Positions 1 to 13,400 of a stretch of 64,000 nt of DNA are shown piece by piece. The translations under genes were made by a program, and so were the position numbers. Position 1 is the first letter of the stretch, and every line of letters starts with the position of its first letter. Origin of the DNA: Beaufortia kweichowensis (Eukaryota; Chordata; Actinopteri; Cypriniformes; Gastromyzontidae); assembly GCA_019155185.1 (NCBI GenBank), contig CM032795.1, positions 11,821,795 to 11,885,794 on the forward strand, given 5' to 3'. The notes under the pieces are model-generated. The model did no database searches. It was not told the DNA's origin and saw only the letters and a list, made by a program, of their open reading frames with translations.

Positions 1-1454
1 TTTCCCACCGAAGCTAATAAAACATTTCAAATCAATATTTCATGTCAATAAATTTACTCATGTGTCAAGCCATGTAATGAGCAGGCCAACCTTTATTTTA
101 TTACTTGTATGTTGTATGTTGATCATTTTATTAGGATCCATCTCATTACCGTACAGTTGAGTGAATGACAGGGATTGAAAGAGCATGTATTGCTAGCAGT
201 TCTTAATTTGCCCTCCAGAGGGAGAAAACTGATCAGTCCTTCAGCTCATCAGGTGGCATTTACATTATGTATCCTGGCTGGTACGCTTATACTCTATAAC
301 ATACTGGGCTCACTGTGCTGCTTATGCACAAAGAGGTAAAGGGTTAATTGAATGTGACATATGAGGCAGTTCCTTCATTTAAAACGAAGACATTTTATTT
401 ATCTTACATGAGGAAATGGCTGAGCGGGTTGAATCCAAAAGCATATTTGGGCTGATTGATTAAATGCATACCCCCAATGTAATGTAAAGTCACCTTAAAC
501 AATAATAATAATAATTTATGTTTGTACTGTTTAGGTTTAGAATCTAAAGAATGAAATGTAGCATGCGAGAAGTGTTTCCTAACCTAACAAAAAAGGAGAG
601 AAATTACACAGACAGATAAAAAAATGCTGAAGACGCTGAACTTGAAGTCAAAAATCAAAATACAGATATTGGAAATTTGTAGTATAAAGGACTCCAAGAC
701 GCCAAAATAAGAATCATGAAACAAAGCAGGTTTCTGCAGGTTATTGAATCATTCTCTGGTACAGTGTTTTGGGGCTCCTAAAACTTGTTACAGCTGTTTT
801 TATAGTTATAAAAACACTCTAGCTATACAAGAAACCTGGAACAATTTTCAGACAGCTGCAACAATAATTTTACAGTACAGCGGTGCAAATGTCATTGACG
901 CAGTGAAATTATACATTTAATTTTAATGTTGTTAACAGAGAATAATCTCTGACAAAGTGAGTAAATTAATGAACACAAAATATTAATTTGAATTAGCTTA
1001 TTTGTGACATACAAACCTTCCATGAGAAAAAACGTTTCCTGACGGCTTTAGACATGACTGTCAGTCAAGACACGATGTTAAAACAAGACAAGGATGCAAT
1101 TTGGTTTAATTATTTGTAATATTAATATATGTTAGTAATAAGGCAAATTTCTCTCTAATTTATTTTAAAGTGAGTTATTTTCAAGGTCAAGTTGACTCAC
1201 AGTACCTGAATAACCCTGTGTTATTAGCTGTTAGCGGCTGTTATTGGGCAATAACATACCTTGGAATGTCGCAACTGACCAGAATCAAGCGTTTCAGAGC
1301 GTTGTGTAACAATATTAACATGTAGTGTTTTATTGGGTAAGTACACTTCACTGTAAAATAATGTGCAATCAACATATCTACAGTACACGGAAGCTCCAGT
1401 TTACTATTTCAGTTTGATTTTCCTCTCATTCTTCCTGTCGTTCTGTTTCTCCAG
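1..1454 (+). other. Intron of the LRCH gene (left edge)
   Basis: No exon is seen here. The first recognisable LRCH exon begins at 1455 after a pyrimidine-rich acceptor, and its reading phase requires upstream exons, so this stretch is the 3' part of an intron. It is AT-rich and holds no open frame with similarity to a known protein. Confidence 0.6.
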
Positions 1455-4400
1455 CCATCTGATGATGACACTGTCAGTCTGCACTCTCAGGTGTCTGAGA
1501 CGGCACGGGCAGACGCACACATACTTTTTACAAAGCTGGACTCAAACAAAGGTATGTGTGTTTTTTTGTTTTAGTTGTATTGGATGTATAATAACATATA
1601 AAATATAGTAATAATATATAGTACTCTCACTGATCAGATTACGTTCCAGAGAAGCTCAGCTTGTGTGTTTTGCTGTAACTGAGACTTTTGATTACAGTCA
1701 TGACATTAGCAAAGACAGTATGTGACACCCTTGAGATAATAATAGACAAAGTGTTGTGATTCTTGGTGTTTATAGGAAGCGTAACCAGCCATTACACTTG
1801 ACTAACTGTGACATAGTATTGCGTCTCTTTGGTAATTACAAGGTAAAACTTGAGGTACTGTAATGTAAATCTCACCTTTGTGTTTATATCTTATATATAT
1901 ATATGCAGACCAAGATCCCTATGACTTTATTGACCCAAATCCAGAAGAAGAGGCTCTTTCTGAGGGAGATACTCAAAACAATGCACCCTATGTGTCATGT
2001 TTAAAGGTATACGCAATCATGGTCACATCTATAATACACACACCCCTATATATTACTAACTAAAACACACAACGACCTATAGACTGCACACTATATGATA
2101 CACACAATACACACTATAATATCACACACAGACCTATTACAGACTAATGTATAATAATACAGACCTATAATTACACAATAATACACACAGACCTATAGAT
2201 TACAGACCTATAGATTACACACTATAATACGTACAGACCTATAGATTACACCCTATAATACATACAGACCTATAGATTCCACACTATAATACATACAGAC
2301 CCATAGATTACACCCTATAATACATACAGACCTATAGATTACACACTATAATATGTACAGACCCATAGATTACACCCTATAATACACACAGACCTATAGA
2401 TTACACACACACAGACCTATAGATTACACACTATAATACACACAGACCTATAGATTACACTATAATACATACAGACCTATAGATTACATGATACACACAG
2501 ACCTATAGATTACACACTGTAATACACACAGACCTATAGATTACACACTATAATTTGTACAGACTTGTATATTACACACTATAATGCACACAGACCTATA
2601 AATTCCACACTATAATATGTACAGACCTATAGATTACATACTGTGATACACACAGACCTATAGATTAGATGCTTCAGCGTGCACACACACACACACACAC
2701 ACAGTGCAGTAAAATAGAATTATTAACATTGTTGTATATTTATCAATGTACTGATTTAGTTCATCTCTGTACTAAGATGATCTACCATGTCACCAGAGAG
2801 CATCATGTGCAAGGGATGCATGCATCACAAAACTTACAGTACATCTCAGGCTATGTGACGATAATGTACTGATAATACATATACTCAGAATGCATGCTTG
2901 AATCAAACCATGAAGACTCACATAGTGTTCTATTTTTATACTTCTGTGGAACAAATGTATGGTCCCACCTTTCAAACTTAGAAATGTCAAATAGACGTCT
3001 GTGACGCATGAATTTTGCATGTTTTTCCTCTGTTGTCTTTAGGAGCTTGAACGGGTTTTGAAGACGCATCAAAGCAAAGACAAAGAGAACTGGAAAGAGG
3101 AGTCAGGGTAAGTGTGACTCGTTCTTTAAGGAGACATGATGTTAGGGTTTGTGTTATAATGCTACAGTCTGAATGGATAAGATAAAATCCCATTTAAATC
3201 CACTCATTTCCTCTTCATGGAATTCACGTCTGTGTATTTATAATTAGTACTCATGCATGGACTTTTCATAAACGCAGATTGGATTTCCACTCTCTGAGAC
3301 TACAAAAAAAATGAAATCGGTTTGGTTCATCTCACTGCATATTTCCATATTGCCATACTAGAGATTTTGTGTTTTTAGCAAGTAAACTAAGAAATGATTT
3401 TCTTCTTATAATTCTTTATCTTATCTATTTATTGATATTACCCTATTAAACATACTTTCATGTCACAGTGGAACTGTAATCTTTAATTTAGATTCATTCT
3501 GATTCAAAGATCCCGATGTCAGGCGATGCCAGAGCCATGAGTTCAATTCTCAATACTACTCATAGCATGATGGAAGGCACAATGTTCCAAGCCAAGTGTG
3601 TAACAACAGCTGTAGTATACTTTAGTATTCTAAAAGCATTGCTTATTGCTTTTAAGGATTATTCTCTACTTCATTTTATTCTCATTAGCATTCAGCATAA
3701 AGTATACAGTAAATGCATGAAGTATAAATACAATTTCATAGCATTGCATTCACACATACAATATTTCAAAGCGACCTCATTCTTTTTCAGACGTCCTGTC
3801 AACAGAACATTTCAGCATAGACAGCATCATTATATATAATGTATTCTTCCCTACACAACATTACCTCATCTGTTAGGTCACCTGTCAGGTGTTTCCATGA
3901 ACACCTGACACAATTACATCTGTTTATGAGAACTGCGTGAGCGTGTGTGCAACAAAAAGTAAGAAGAAAAGAAATGGCAAACATGCAGGTTTGAATAAAA
4001 TGGGTTACTTGGAAGAGGTGGGGCAGACTTGCCTTGACGTGTATAAGCCCTAACATGTTAAGAAACCATGATCAGTGTGTCTCTGCTTTTGCAATGCAAA
4101 GTGACGTAATATTTTATAGGATTGATAGATTTTTGTCTTTGTAGTCTGAAATTATTAGAGGTTATTGGATGGATGTGTAATGAGTATCATCACAGTAAAG
4201 ATATCTTCACTCTTTAACTGTTTTGCAACTCGACTGTTACAGTCAATAATCCATGTTATTTATGCATGCATCACAAAGCTGTACATAAAGTTGCTGTTCA
4301 AATTACTCCCAAAATACTCACCATGGAAGTGTGACTTTGCCGTAAACTAGCAGGTCTTTGCCAGTTCCAGCAGGAGGGAAAATTATTCCATTGATGTTGT

Positions 4401-7400
4401 TTCCTTCCCATTTGCTTACAGCAGCCACAACTGTTTTAGTGGTATTACGTAGGTTTGTTTTTACCTTGGTATTCCAAAGAAGCTGGCAGAAGGATGTAAT
4501 GCCATCCAGATGTCGGAATGTTCAACCTGTTCTGAAGAATTGCATTAAAGAAAAAATGTCCGGTGGCAGATGTAACTTGATTCGTGTAATATTACCGGCA
4601 GTACAGAATAGCCGATGGGATAAAAGACAATGATACCTGAATCCCAATACTGTAGTATAAAAAAGGGTGGAGCCAAAGGATTAGAGTTGCGCGTAACGAT
4701 GAAACCAAGATGTAGCTGTTAGCACATGTAGTCTACAAATGTGGTAATTTCCAAGTTATTCGGTAGTTCCAGGTTCGATTCGGACCCACCTTGACCCAAT
4801 TTCAGTTTCGTAGACACCTTGTGCCATTAAGATTGTGGGTGTTATAGTTTTCCAGAGAACATGAGAGATTCCGATATTTAAATGCTAAAAAGAAATGCAT
4901 TAGTCATTTGATAAATTCCGAGTTATAGGCGATAGGTGTTGTGGTTGTCCTGCGGTAAGAGTTGGGTCTTCGTTTGAATAGATCTGCGTGTTATTGTCGG
5001 TGCAGTCTGCAGGATTTGGATCCTGAGCGGTCTTTGCCGTTTAAGTTTGTGAATGTGAATAAAAAGGGGTGGAGTCAAAATGGAGAGTAATGGTTGGTAA
5101 TTTTTTACAGTAGGCCCTATCTGATGTACCAGTCAATAAATTACATACTGTACTACACTTTTAAACAAAGGATCTTAAAAGAATTTTTGGAGAGACATAT
5201 TTGGTTCCACAAAAAACCTTAATTATTTTTAATAGAATAATTTCATTCTTACCTTTTTATAGTAAATTCTGACAAAGAACCTTTAGTTTATGTCTCTTTA
5301 CAATCTTTATAATTTTGGTAATGCCTTCAAACTACACTCTTTCAGTCAACTTTGTCAAAATAATAATTTCTTTCTTACCTTTTTAGTAGTTTAACCACTA
5401 CAAAAAATGTTTGTGAAGCAACCAAAAATGTTCTTCTATGGCATCGTTTTACGAGTTTTTTCATATAACTCTGAAAGGCTCCAGATGTGGCGGAATATGC
5501 TGTGATGCTCATCAGAAAAACTGTAAAGTTGGGCATTTGGTTTTAATTCTGGGTACTGTTTTAGTTTATGGTGCTTGTTAGTGAGAATTCACCATACCTA
5601 CTGATTTCCAGTGACAAATAACGTACGGTATACGCGTAGCTTTTATAGGGCCTTTATATTTATGGGCAATGTTGACATTAAAGTGCACCATTTAATCACT
5701 AACTAAACCAGCAAATAATACTGTTTGTCCGCTATCTTTAGCAAAATACACATATCACACAAGCCTGTTAAATTTCCCCCTGTCTGAGTTTATTTAGTCA
5801 TGCTGGTACACGTGAAAAAACAGGCATCAAATTGTAATGATCCACATCAAATATGACAAATGAATTCAGAGCATTAGCATTTGGTTAAGAGAACATATCT
5901 CAAAGACTTACTTTTTTGGAGGTGTGTCCCGTTTGAGGGCATTGCAAAAATACATACATGGGACATACGTTACATCTATAGATGCAACAATCACACACAA
6001 TTCATTTTTTATTTCTTATGCAATTTTGTAACAATATCAGCTGTTACAGTACACATACATATATTTTTACCAGATCATTTAGGAACTTGAAGCAAGAGTT
6101 ATACTCATTGCAAGAGTTGAGCATCAGTCTCTTTTGTCTTTTGTTTCTCTCCCCTGTTTCAGCTCAGAGAAAGAGCAGCTGGGTGAGGAAGAGGAAGATG
6201 ACCTGAAGGAGGTGTTGGACCTGAGGAAGATCGCAGTTCAGCTGCTACAGCAAGAGCAACAGAACAGGTGATTTGCACATTTGTTCACTCGGGCTGCGGC
6301 CTATCAAACACACATGCAAAGCATGTACGTGCAAACGCTGATGAAGACACCACTTCTTTCCATTAGACTCCCTGTCTTCAATATACAAACATTTCTTTTT
6401 ATATAAGCTACTCTTTTCATCTCCTCTGCACTGCTGTATTTCAGATCTCTCTCTGTCGTGGGTTTCTTTACAATACCTCAAATGACTCCTCTGTTCTGAG
6501 TCATACTGTAGGAATGTTATAATCTTTATGTTTTCATAATCTAGTCCTCCTTGCATTTTTTTTTTTTTTTTTTACAGAAATCCTTATAAAACACAGCTGG
6601 TTTAGAGTCATAGCCACCAGATCAGAGGTTGTTTAAAATGACACATTTTTATATTCAAAAACAGCTGATCGGGGCAGAATACTGTGGTCCTGTGACTGGT
6701 TTAACATGACACGCAATGACCAAAGATGTCTGTTTGTGTTTATTTAAAATTATGTCTATCATTTTTATAGTCCTCGCATTGCTCACGGCAGGCCAGTTGA
6801 CATCTGACAGCCATTTAGTCATTCAGCCATGCCAACCATGTTATAAAGTGTAATGTGTTCAGTAGGTGTTTAATAAATAAAAGTGTTTGCCACACGTATA
6901 AATGTAATATTAATGTTAATGAAAGATTCGCATGTCTATTAACAAATTAGGATCATTCTTTGTTTACTAACATATGAATCACCATATTCCTACTTTTCTT
7001 TCATTTCCTCCATCACTTCCTGCTTCTCTGCCTAACGCTGGGATTTGATTGGTGCACACATGACATGTGACTGTCAGGAGGCGGTCCTTAATTTGTAGGG
7101 CAGAGAGTCTAATACACCGTAGAAGAGCAGCGGGGAGAGCTCACAGGTAGAAGGAGAAATGTGTGTCTGTATGTTTATGTTGTTAACGTTTTTTGTGTGA
7201 CTTTTACAGTCAAAACTTGATGCAATTTGCTTATATCTGTTTATATTTTCATGAACCCCAGTTGATAGTCCAGACAACAGAAACAAAAATTTTAGTCTAT
7301 ACACATATTTTCTATTTAAGGGAAGGAAATTAAATTTCAGTACATGCATTATGGATGTAACAATAAAGAACGCATGTTTTCTACATACGCAGGATTTCTG

Positions 7401-10400
7401 TAAATTAAAATTCACAAACTACGAGCAATGATACCCAGCCAATGGAGAAGGGATGGCTTCATAGGACATAATATAGATATTTTATTTTAAAACTTTTTAT
7501 AAAAATTTAACATGCATATATACTGTACATATTCAGTATTTCTTCCGGACCGATTTTTACAACAGATAAAAGTTATAAGGTCTAACTATGAAAAACTGTA
7601 AGGAAATCTGAAAGCATATTGCTCTAATCCATCATCCTGTCATGAGAGACTTCTGAGGAATTACTGTATTTTACACTTTCGTTGGCATTAGATGATATCA
7701 CTCGCTCACTGTATAGTGAATGCTTGGATATTTAAAACAAGTCGAGGTTGGATATTTACCGCTTGTTTGAAAGAACCTTACCTTAACTGAAACAGGAAGT
7801 AAAGATGGTCATAGGGCCTGATATGTGTGCAGATGACCCCAGTATCAGAATGCGTTTGTTTTGGCAGAATACTGTAAGGACCCAAGGCATAACCTTTTTC
7901 CAGAGAACTATTTTATGTTTAAAAACAGTATGATTAACAAAGGCATGTCAAGAGGTGATTTGTGGTTGTTACATTTTCCACTTGGTTTGAATCCGATCAT
8001 GCTCATGTAACCTGATTCAATAACAAGGGCTTGTTTATGAGGAGAAGTTTCATCCAGCACCTGTCCTTTTTACGCTTTAAAACATGTTGTGCTTAATACC
8101 TTTTTCTGGGAACTTATGAAAGACTAACTGTTTGTTCTGATCTTACAGATTTCTCAGCCATTCCAGTAGCAACACCAAATCAAGATCTCCATCTCAGACT
8201 GTTAGAAGGTACTGCTTTATGATGCACATACACAAGCACCTCTACATGCATCTTTTTTTTAAAAAAATGATCAACAATAACAAAAATAATGTGATAATAA
8301 TGTTAACATTACTCCATTGGGTAAAAATATGTATATTTTTTATTTTAATGTTTCATTGTAATGTTAGTAAGAAAACTGTGCTTGTTTGGGGTGAAGAACC
8401 TGTATGAGCTCAGTATCTGACATATCTCTGTGGGTTGTGGAATCAAAAAGATAGATAAGGTGGTAATGAGAGGGTTTAAGGGTTTGGCAGTGAAGAGGTA
8501 ATGACAGGTACGTTGACAACATTCAGGATCATTGTGTCTGCTTATTACATTCCTTCACAATGTTTTTCCAGAAACTGGATTCTTGGAATAACTTTTGAGC
8601 CTACAGCTTGTTTTGGAACTGAAGTCTTAATGTTGTCTCTTTTCTGCACACAAAGCCTCTTTTTGTTTGCTGGTTCCCAAGTAATATATTATTTCTGGCT
8701 GGTAATGCTGGTGTAAATACAGACTGGGAGGAGATGAGAGGGTACACTGTGAATATACCTTGAACTTTTTTTGTTCACAGAACAGTGGCATATCTTTAAT
8801 ATTCAGCACCTGATTGTCCCCTTCTTTTGAGTCACAACACAGTTTTCTTAGAAAGACAAAAAGGTACAGAAAAACATCAGAATACAGTATAATCTTGCCT
8901 TTGGTCAGTGAGGTCACTTATAACAGGGTCGGGAATTCGCTTAGTCTTGCATAGTCAGACTCATGGTAAAATACTTTGACTTCATAGCAGCTTTCATTGG
9001 GTAAGGACCCACTCAAAATCAACCAATCACAGTTTGCCATTGTTTCCAGGTGGACTGTTAAAGAATGTGATGGACATCTCTCCTAGAAAGTCCTGTAGAA
9101 TAAGAACGACTTCAAAACTCCTGTAATGTTTTCAGTTTTGTGTGCCTTGTGCATCAGACGACTTAACCAGTTAAGACAAAGAGACTAGAAACTGCTGACT
9201 TGCACCAAACTACCAATTTTATATATGAGACGATGTAAGATTCCAGTAGTGAACATACAAGGATGGTTCACCTGCTGTTCTGTACATGTTGAAACATGGA
9301 CATTTTCAATGATTTACACCCACAGGTCACAATCTGCCAGTCTTTACCCAAGAAACCTGAATTGTTTTTTTTGTGGCCACATCCCAATAGCTAGATAACA
9401 CATGCTCTATCATTGTGTGAATCTTGCAATCTGATGTTTACAGTGCTGGGTCACATCACAGTATTTATCACACTTTCATTCTGCATAGAATTCAGCATTC
9501 TGCATTCCGTTGAAATTAATTGATGCATCGCGATGCGGACGTGGACGATTCTGCATCGATGCAGTAATAGACCTTAATCGATTATAGCCTATGATGTCAT
9601 TCGCATATACGCGTGTCAGTCATGCGAGTTTAAGATGGCGGAAGGAGGCAAAACACAGACGCGATATATTAAAAAATGCACCTACAAATTTTACCATGAT
9701 TTTTACCAATGAGAAATGAGTTGATCTCATGTTAATTTTACCAATGCATCGTGATGCATCGTGAAATCGAATCGAATCGTTGACATGATAATCGTAATCG
9801 AATTGAATCGTGAAACCAGTGCCAATTCACACCCCTAGCATAGACCCAGTGATTAGATATCATCCCCCTTGGACAAAATATCAGTTTTGCTGTGAAAGGT
9901 TTATTTTTTTCAGCACAGTGTGTTTGATTCTGACCAGGTAGTTTGATATTTGATTATGAGCTGTAAGTATATGTGTGACACACCTGTCATTGGTGGTTAT
10001 AGCTCCAGATGTAAACGCACAACAAGCACATACAGGCCTCCCTTTTGAGGCCGAGATTGATGTTGACCATTTGTTTGCTGAAAGTAGGAACTGTCAAGTA
10101 TCAGCGATAATTCTTTATCAGTGTGTCATATTCATTCTGTATAGACCATTTCACAAGATGTAAACAGCACTGGTCCAGAAGCACTTCCTGTCTCAGTTTT
10201 TTAACACTACACAAATGTCAGAACAAAATACAATCAACAGAACATTTACAACTGACTTGTTTAACAAACATCTTTAGGATTTAATTTAATTTACATATGT
10301 GAAATACAAAAAACTGAAACAGGAAGTGCTTCTGGACCAGTGTTGATTACATCTTGTGAAATGGTCTATAGCATGACTGCGGTTTGAAAGAAGGATGACT

Positions 10401-13400
10401 TCTGAGCTCCATATTTACAGTACTCTCGTTCTTCACAGACAGATCAGGCAGATTAATGAACTAAATACTTATATACCACATACTCATATCTGTACAAATA
10501 CATTTTGTTTACTTGTTTTTCCGTGTTTGTTAAGGATTATCTTTTATCTTTCTTATTTGTTTCAGTGCATCACTAGATGAGGGAAGCAGCTCCGCATCTG
10601 CTCTCAGTGGACAGGTACAAACACACGTGCATGTTCATGTGCCTATAAACGATACCGTTACCGTTTATACAATCATGTATTTATGCCGTGGTTGAAAACA
10701 CAGACACAAAGACCTTTTTGTTATGAGCAATGGTTATAATACCTGTATTGTTTGTTGCAAACATGCATGCAGCCACATTCCATCATTCTTTGACATATTT
10801 TGACAAACCTTTGCATCTCCATTGCAAAATTTTAATACAGTAGCATATAATACACTAGAATCTTGTTGATACATGACAGATTAACATGCATTCATTGTTG
10901 TATCATAAGGTTTCTAGTGAACTGTTTTGTGGGAGTTCACACTTTGGCTGTGTTAACATGCTCTGTTGTAATGCCTCTTGAGTAATATTGTGAGCTCATG
11001 TCTAACAGATTACTATGATTGTGATAATGCGTTTAGTAATCAGATTACCTCAATTACAAAACAATATGTGTCCATGTTATCGATGGTCAAAAATACATTT
11101 TCATAAAATTCATTACCAGTCCTTGTTGTACAGTAAGCACAAATTCCCCTACGTGTGCTCTCCAGAAGTGTTTCCATAGTTAGTGGCAATAATCAGGCTG
11201 TTGGTGTACTTGAAACATATCCAAAGATCTATTCGTCAATGTGTCATTCAGTTTCTGGTTTATATCTTAATTTTATACTTTCTGTTTTCTGTTTTATTTT
11301 GTCTTTTTTATTTCCGAAGGAGACTGATCTCACTGATGAAGATGCAGCTTTCTTTGAGGTCACTCTTCATCACATTTCTCCTCATCCTCATTCATTTCAC
11401 TCTCCCTGCATCATTGTACCTGTTCATTTCTGCACACATTCACTGTAATGTTGTGATTGGCTCCTCAGCCTTCCTCTTCTTGCTCGTTTGACGGAAGTTT
11501 GAAATTGGAAAGCAACGACTCTGAACCCAGATGGCCGGAGATTCCTCCTGTGCTTAACCAGAATGAAGACCGCAGAAGAAACAAATACCTGCGGAAGGAC
11601 TACTTAAAGGTAAACACCCTCACGCACTTGCACTCAATCTTTCTCATGTATTTTTCTCACGTGTCGTTTCACACAAAGATTTTATTACTGCAACTGATGA
11701 GATATTTCCTCCCACACTTTGAATGAATACCAACTAAACACATTAACAGCAGGACTCTTTGGCAGGCATGTTTTTACTTGTGTTGCTAGGTCATTCAGTT
11801 AAAAAATTGTATAAAAATTTTATCCTCAGTGGAGTGAACTGAGAAGAACCCACTGGGTATGCAGAGATGCACCAGCCTGATAATAAAAGACAATATAAAT
11901 CACACGCAGCACTCTGTTCTTTAAAAATAATATTAAACTGATTCCTTCCAGTCTACTGCAGACCTTATTCCATGTGATGTGCATCTTGGCTTGTGGTTTT
12001 GCACACAATTGGCTTATGTTTAGATGAAGTTTATTTTTCTTCCTGCTGCAGGGATGGCATATTTTTGGAAGCAAGTTAGTATTTTAGCACTTCCTTTTCT
12101 ACGACGGAGGATTAGTGCCACGTAAAAAGAGAAAAAATCTAAGAGTATGAGATTAAAGTTGAAATATTGTGAGAATAAAGTCGAAGTACTATGAGAATAA
12201 AGTAGAAATATTACGAGAATAATGTCGAAATATTACGAGAATAAAGTCGAAATATTACGAGAATAAAGTCGAAATATTACGAGAATAAAGTCGTAATATT
12301 ACGAGAATAAAGTCGAAATATTACGAGAATAAAGTCGTAATATTACGAGAATAAAGTCGTAATATTACGAGAATAAAGTCGTAATATTACGAGAATAAAG
12401 TCGAATAATATTACGAGGAATAAAGTTAAGTAATATTACTGAATAAAGTCGTAATATTACTTAACTTTATTCTCAGTAATATTACGACGGAGGATTAGTA
12501 AGAAAAAAATAAAAATAAGATTACCTGAGATTAAAGTCGAATATTATGAGAATAAAGTCATTAATATTAGAATAGAATGTCGATATTTTAGAATAAAGTC
12601 AGATGACATCTTGAGAATAAAGTCAAAGTACTACGAGAATTTTATTCTTGTAATATTTTGACTTTATTCTCGTAATATTTCGACTTTATTCTCGTAGTAC
12701 TTCGACTTTATTCTCGTAATATTTTGACTTTATTCTCGTAGTACTTCGACTTTATTCACGTAGTACTTCGACTTTATTCTCATAATATTCAGACTTTAAT
12801 CTCGTAGTCTTAGAATTTTTTTTGGCACTAATCCTCCGTCGTACTTTTCTATCCTTCCAAAGCAAATTAGTTTTTTGACAGTTTTTTTAAGGTAAATATT
12901 TTTTATTCTGTGGCATAAAACGCACGAGTAATGCCCCACTAGTTTTTAAAGTTTTGGGATGACTTTAAAAAGACAGTTACTAGTTTCTAACAAGTTTCTA
13001 TACGGAACCAGACGAGGTCGGGGACGTGAAACGACATTGCGTATAAAAAGCTAAAAAATAACGCAACACTGGCACAAATCTCAAAACTGTCTCGAATCAG
13101 GTAACATGTTTTCAACAAAGTTTGAATAAGTTGTTGAAGGCTTTGTGATGCTGATGTCAAGCGGTCGTAGTTTAGTTTGTTTATAGCATCATGTTAGCTT
13201 GGGAAAAATTAATAGGCTTCTTGTGGAGGGAACCAATGCACCACTAACTTCAGGTTGGCATACAAAAAAGATTGGTTGTGGTTGATTTATTTTTTGAGAA
13301 GTTCAAATTGTGCAAAATTTTTCTCTGCTGTTTTCTCATCCTGCTAAAGTCTCTCTAGTGATGCTCTGATGTCAGTTTATTTAGAGATTTTAATTCCATG

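Noticed and set aside
2038..2668. Tandem array resembling a CRISPR array
   Set aside because: Units are contiguous and near-identical with no unique spacers, and the host is a vertebrate. It is a minisatellite.
3516..3839. 107-codon plus-strand ORF in an lrch2 intron
   Set aside because: No recognisable domain, no splice sites fitting the lrch2 phase, and codon content typical of AT-rich intron.
12130..12820. Second array resembling a CRISPR array
   Set aside because: The units are contiguous 22-bp repeats that invert midway, inside terminal inverted repeats; there are no spacers.
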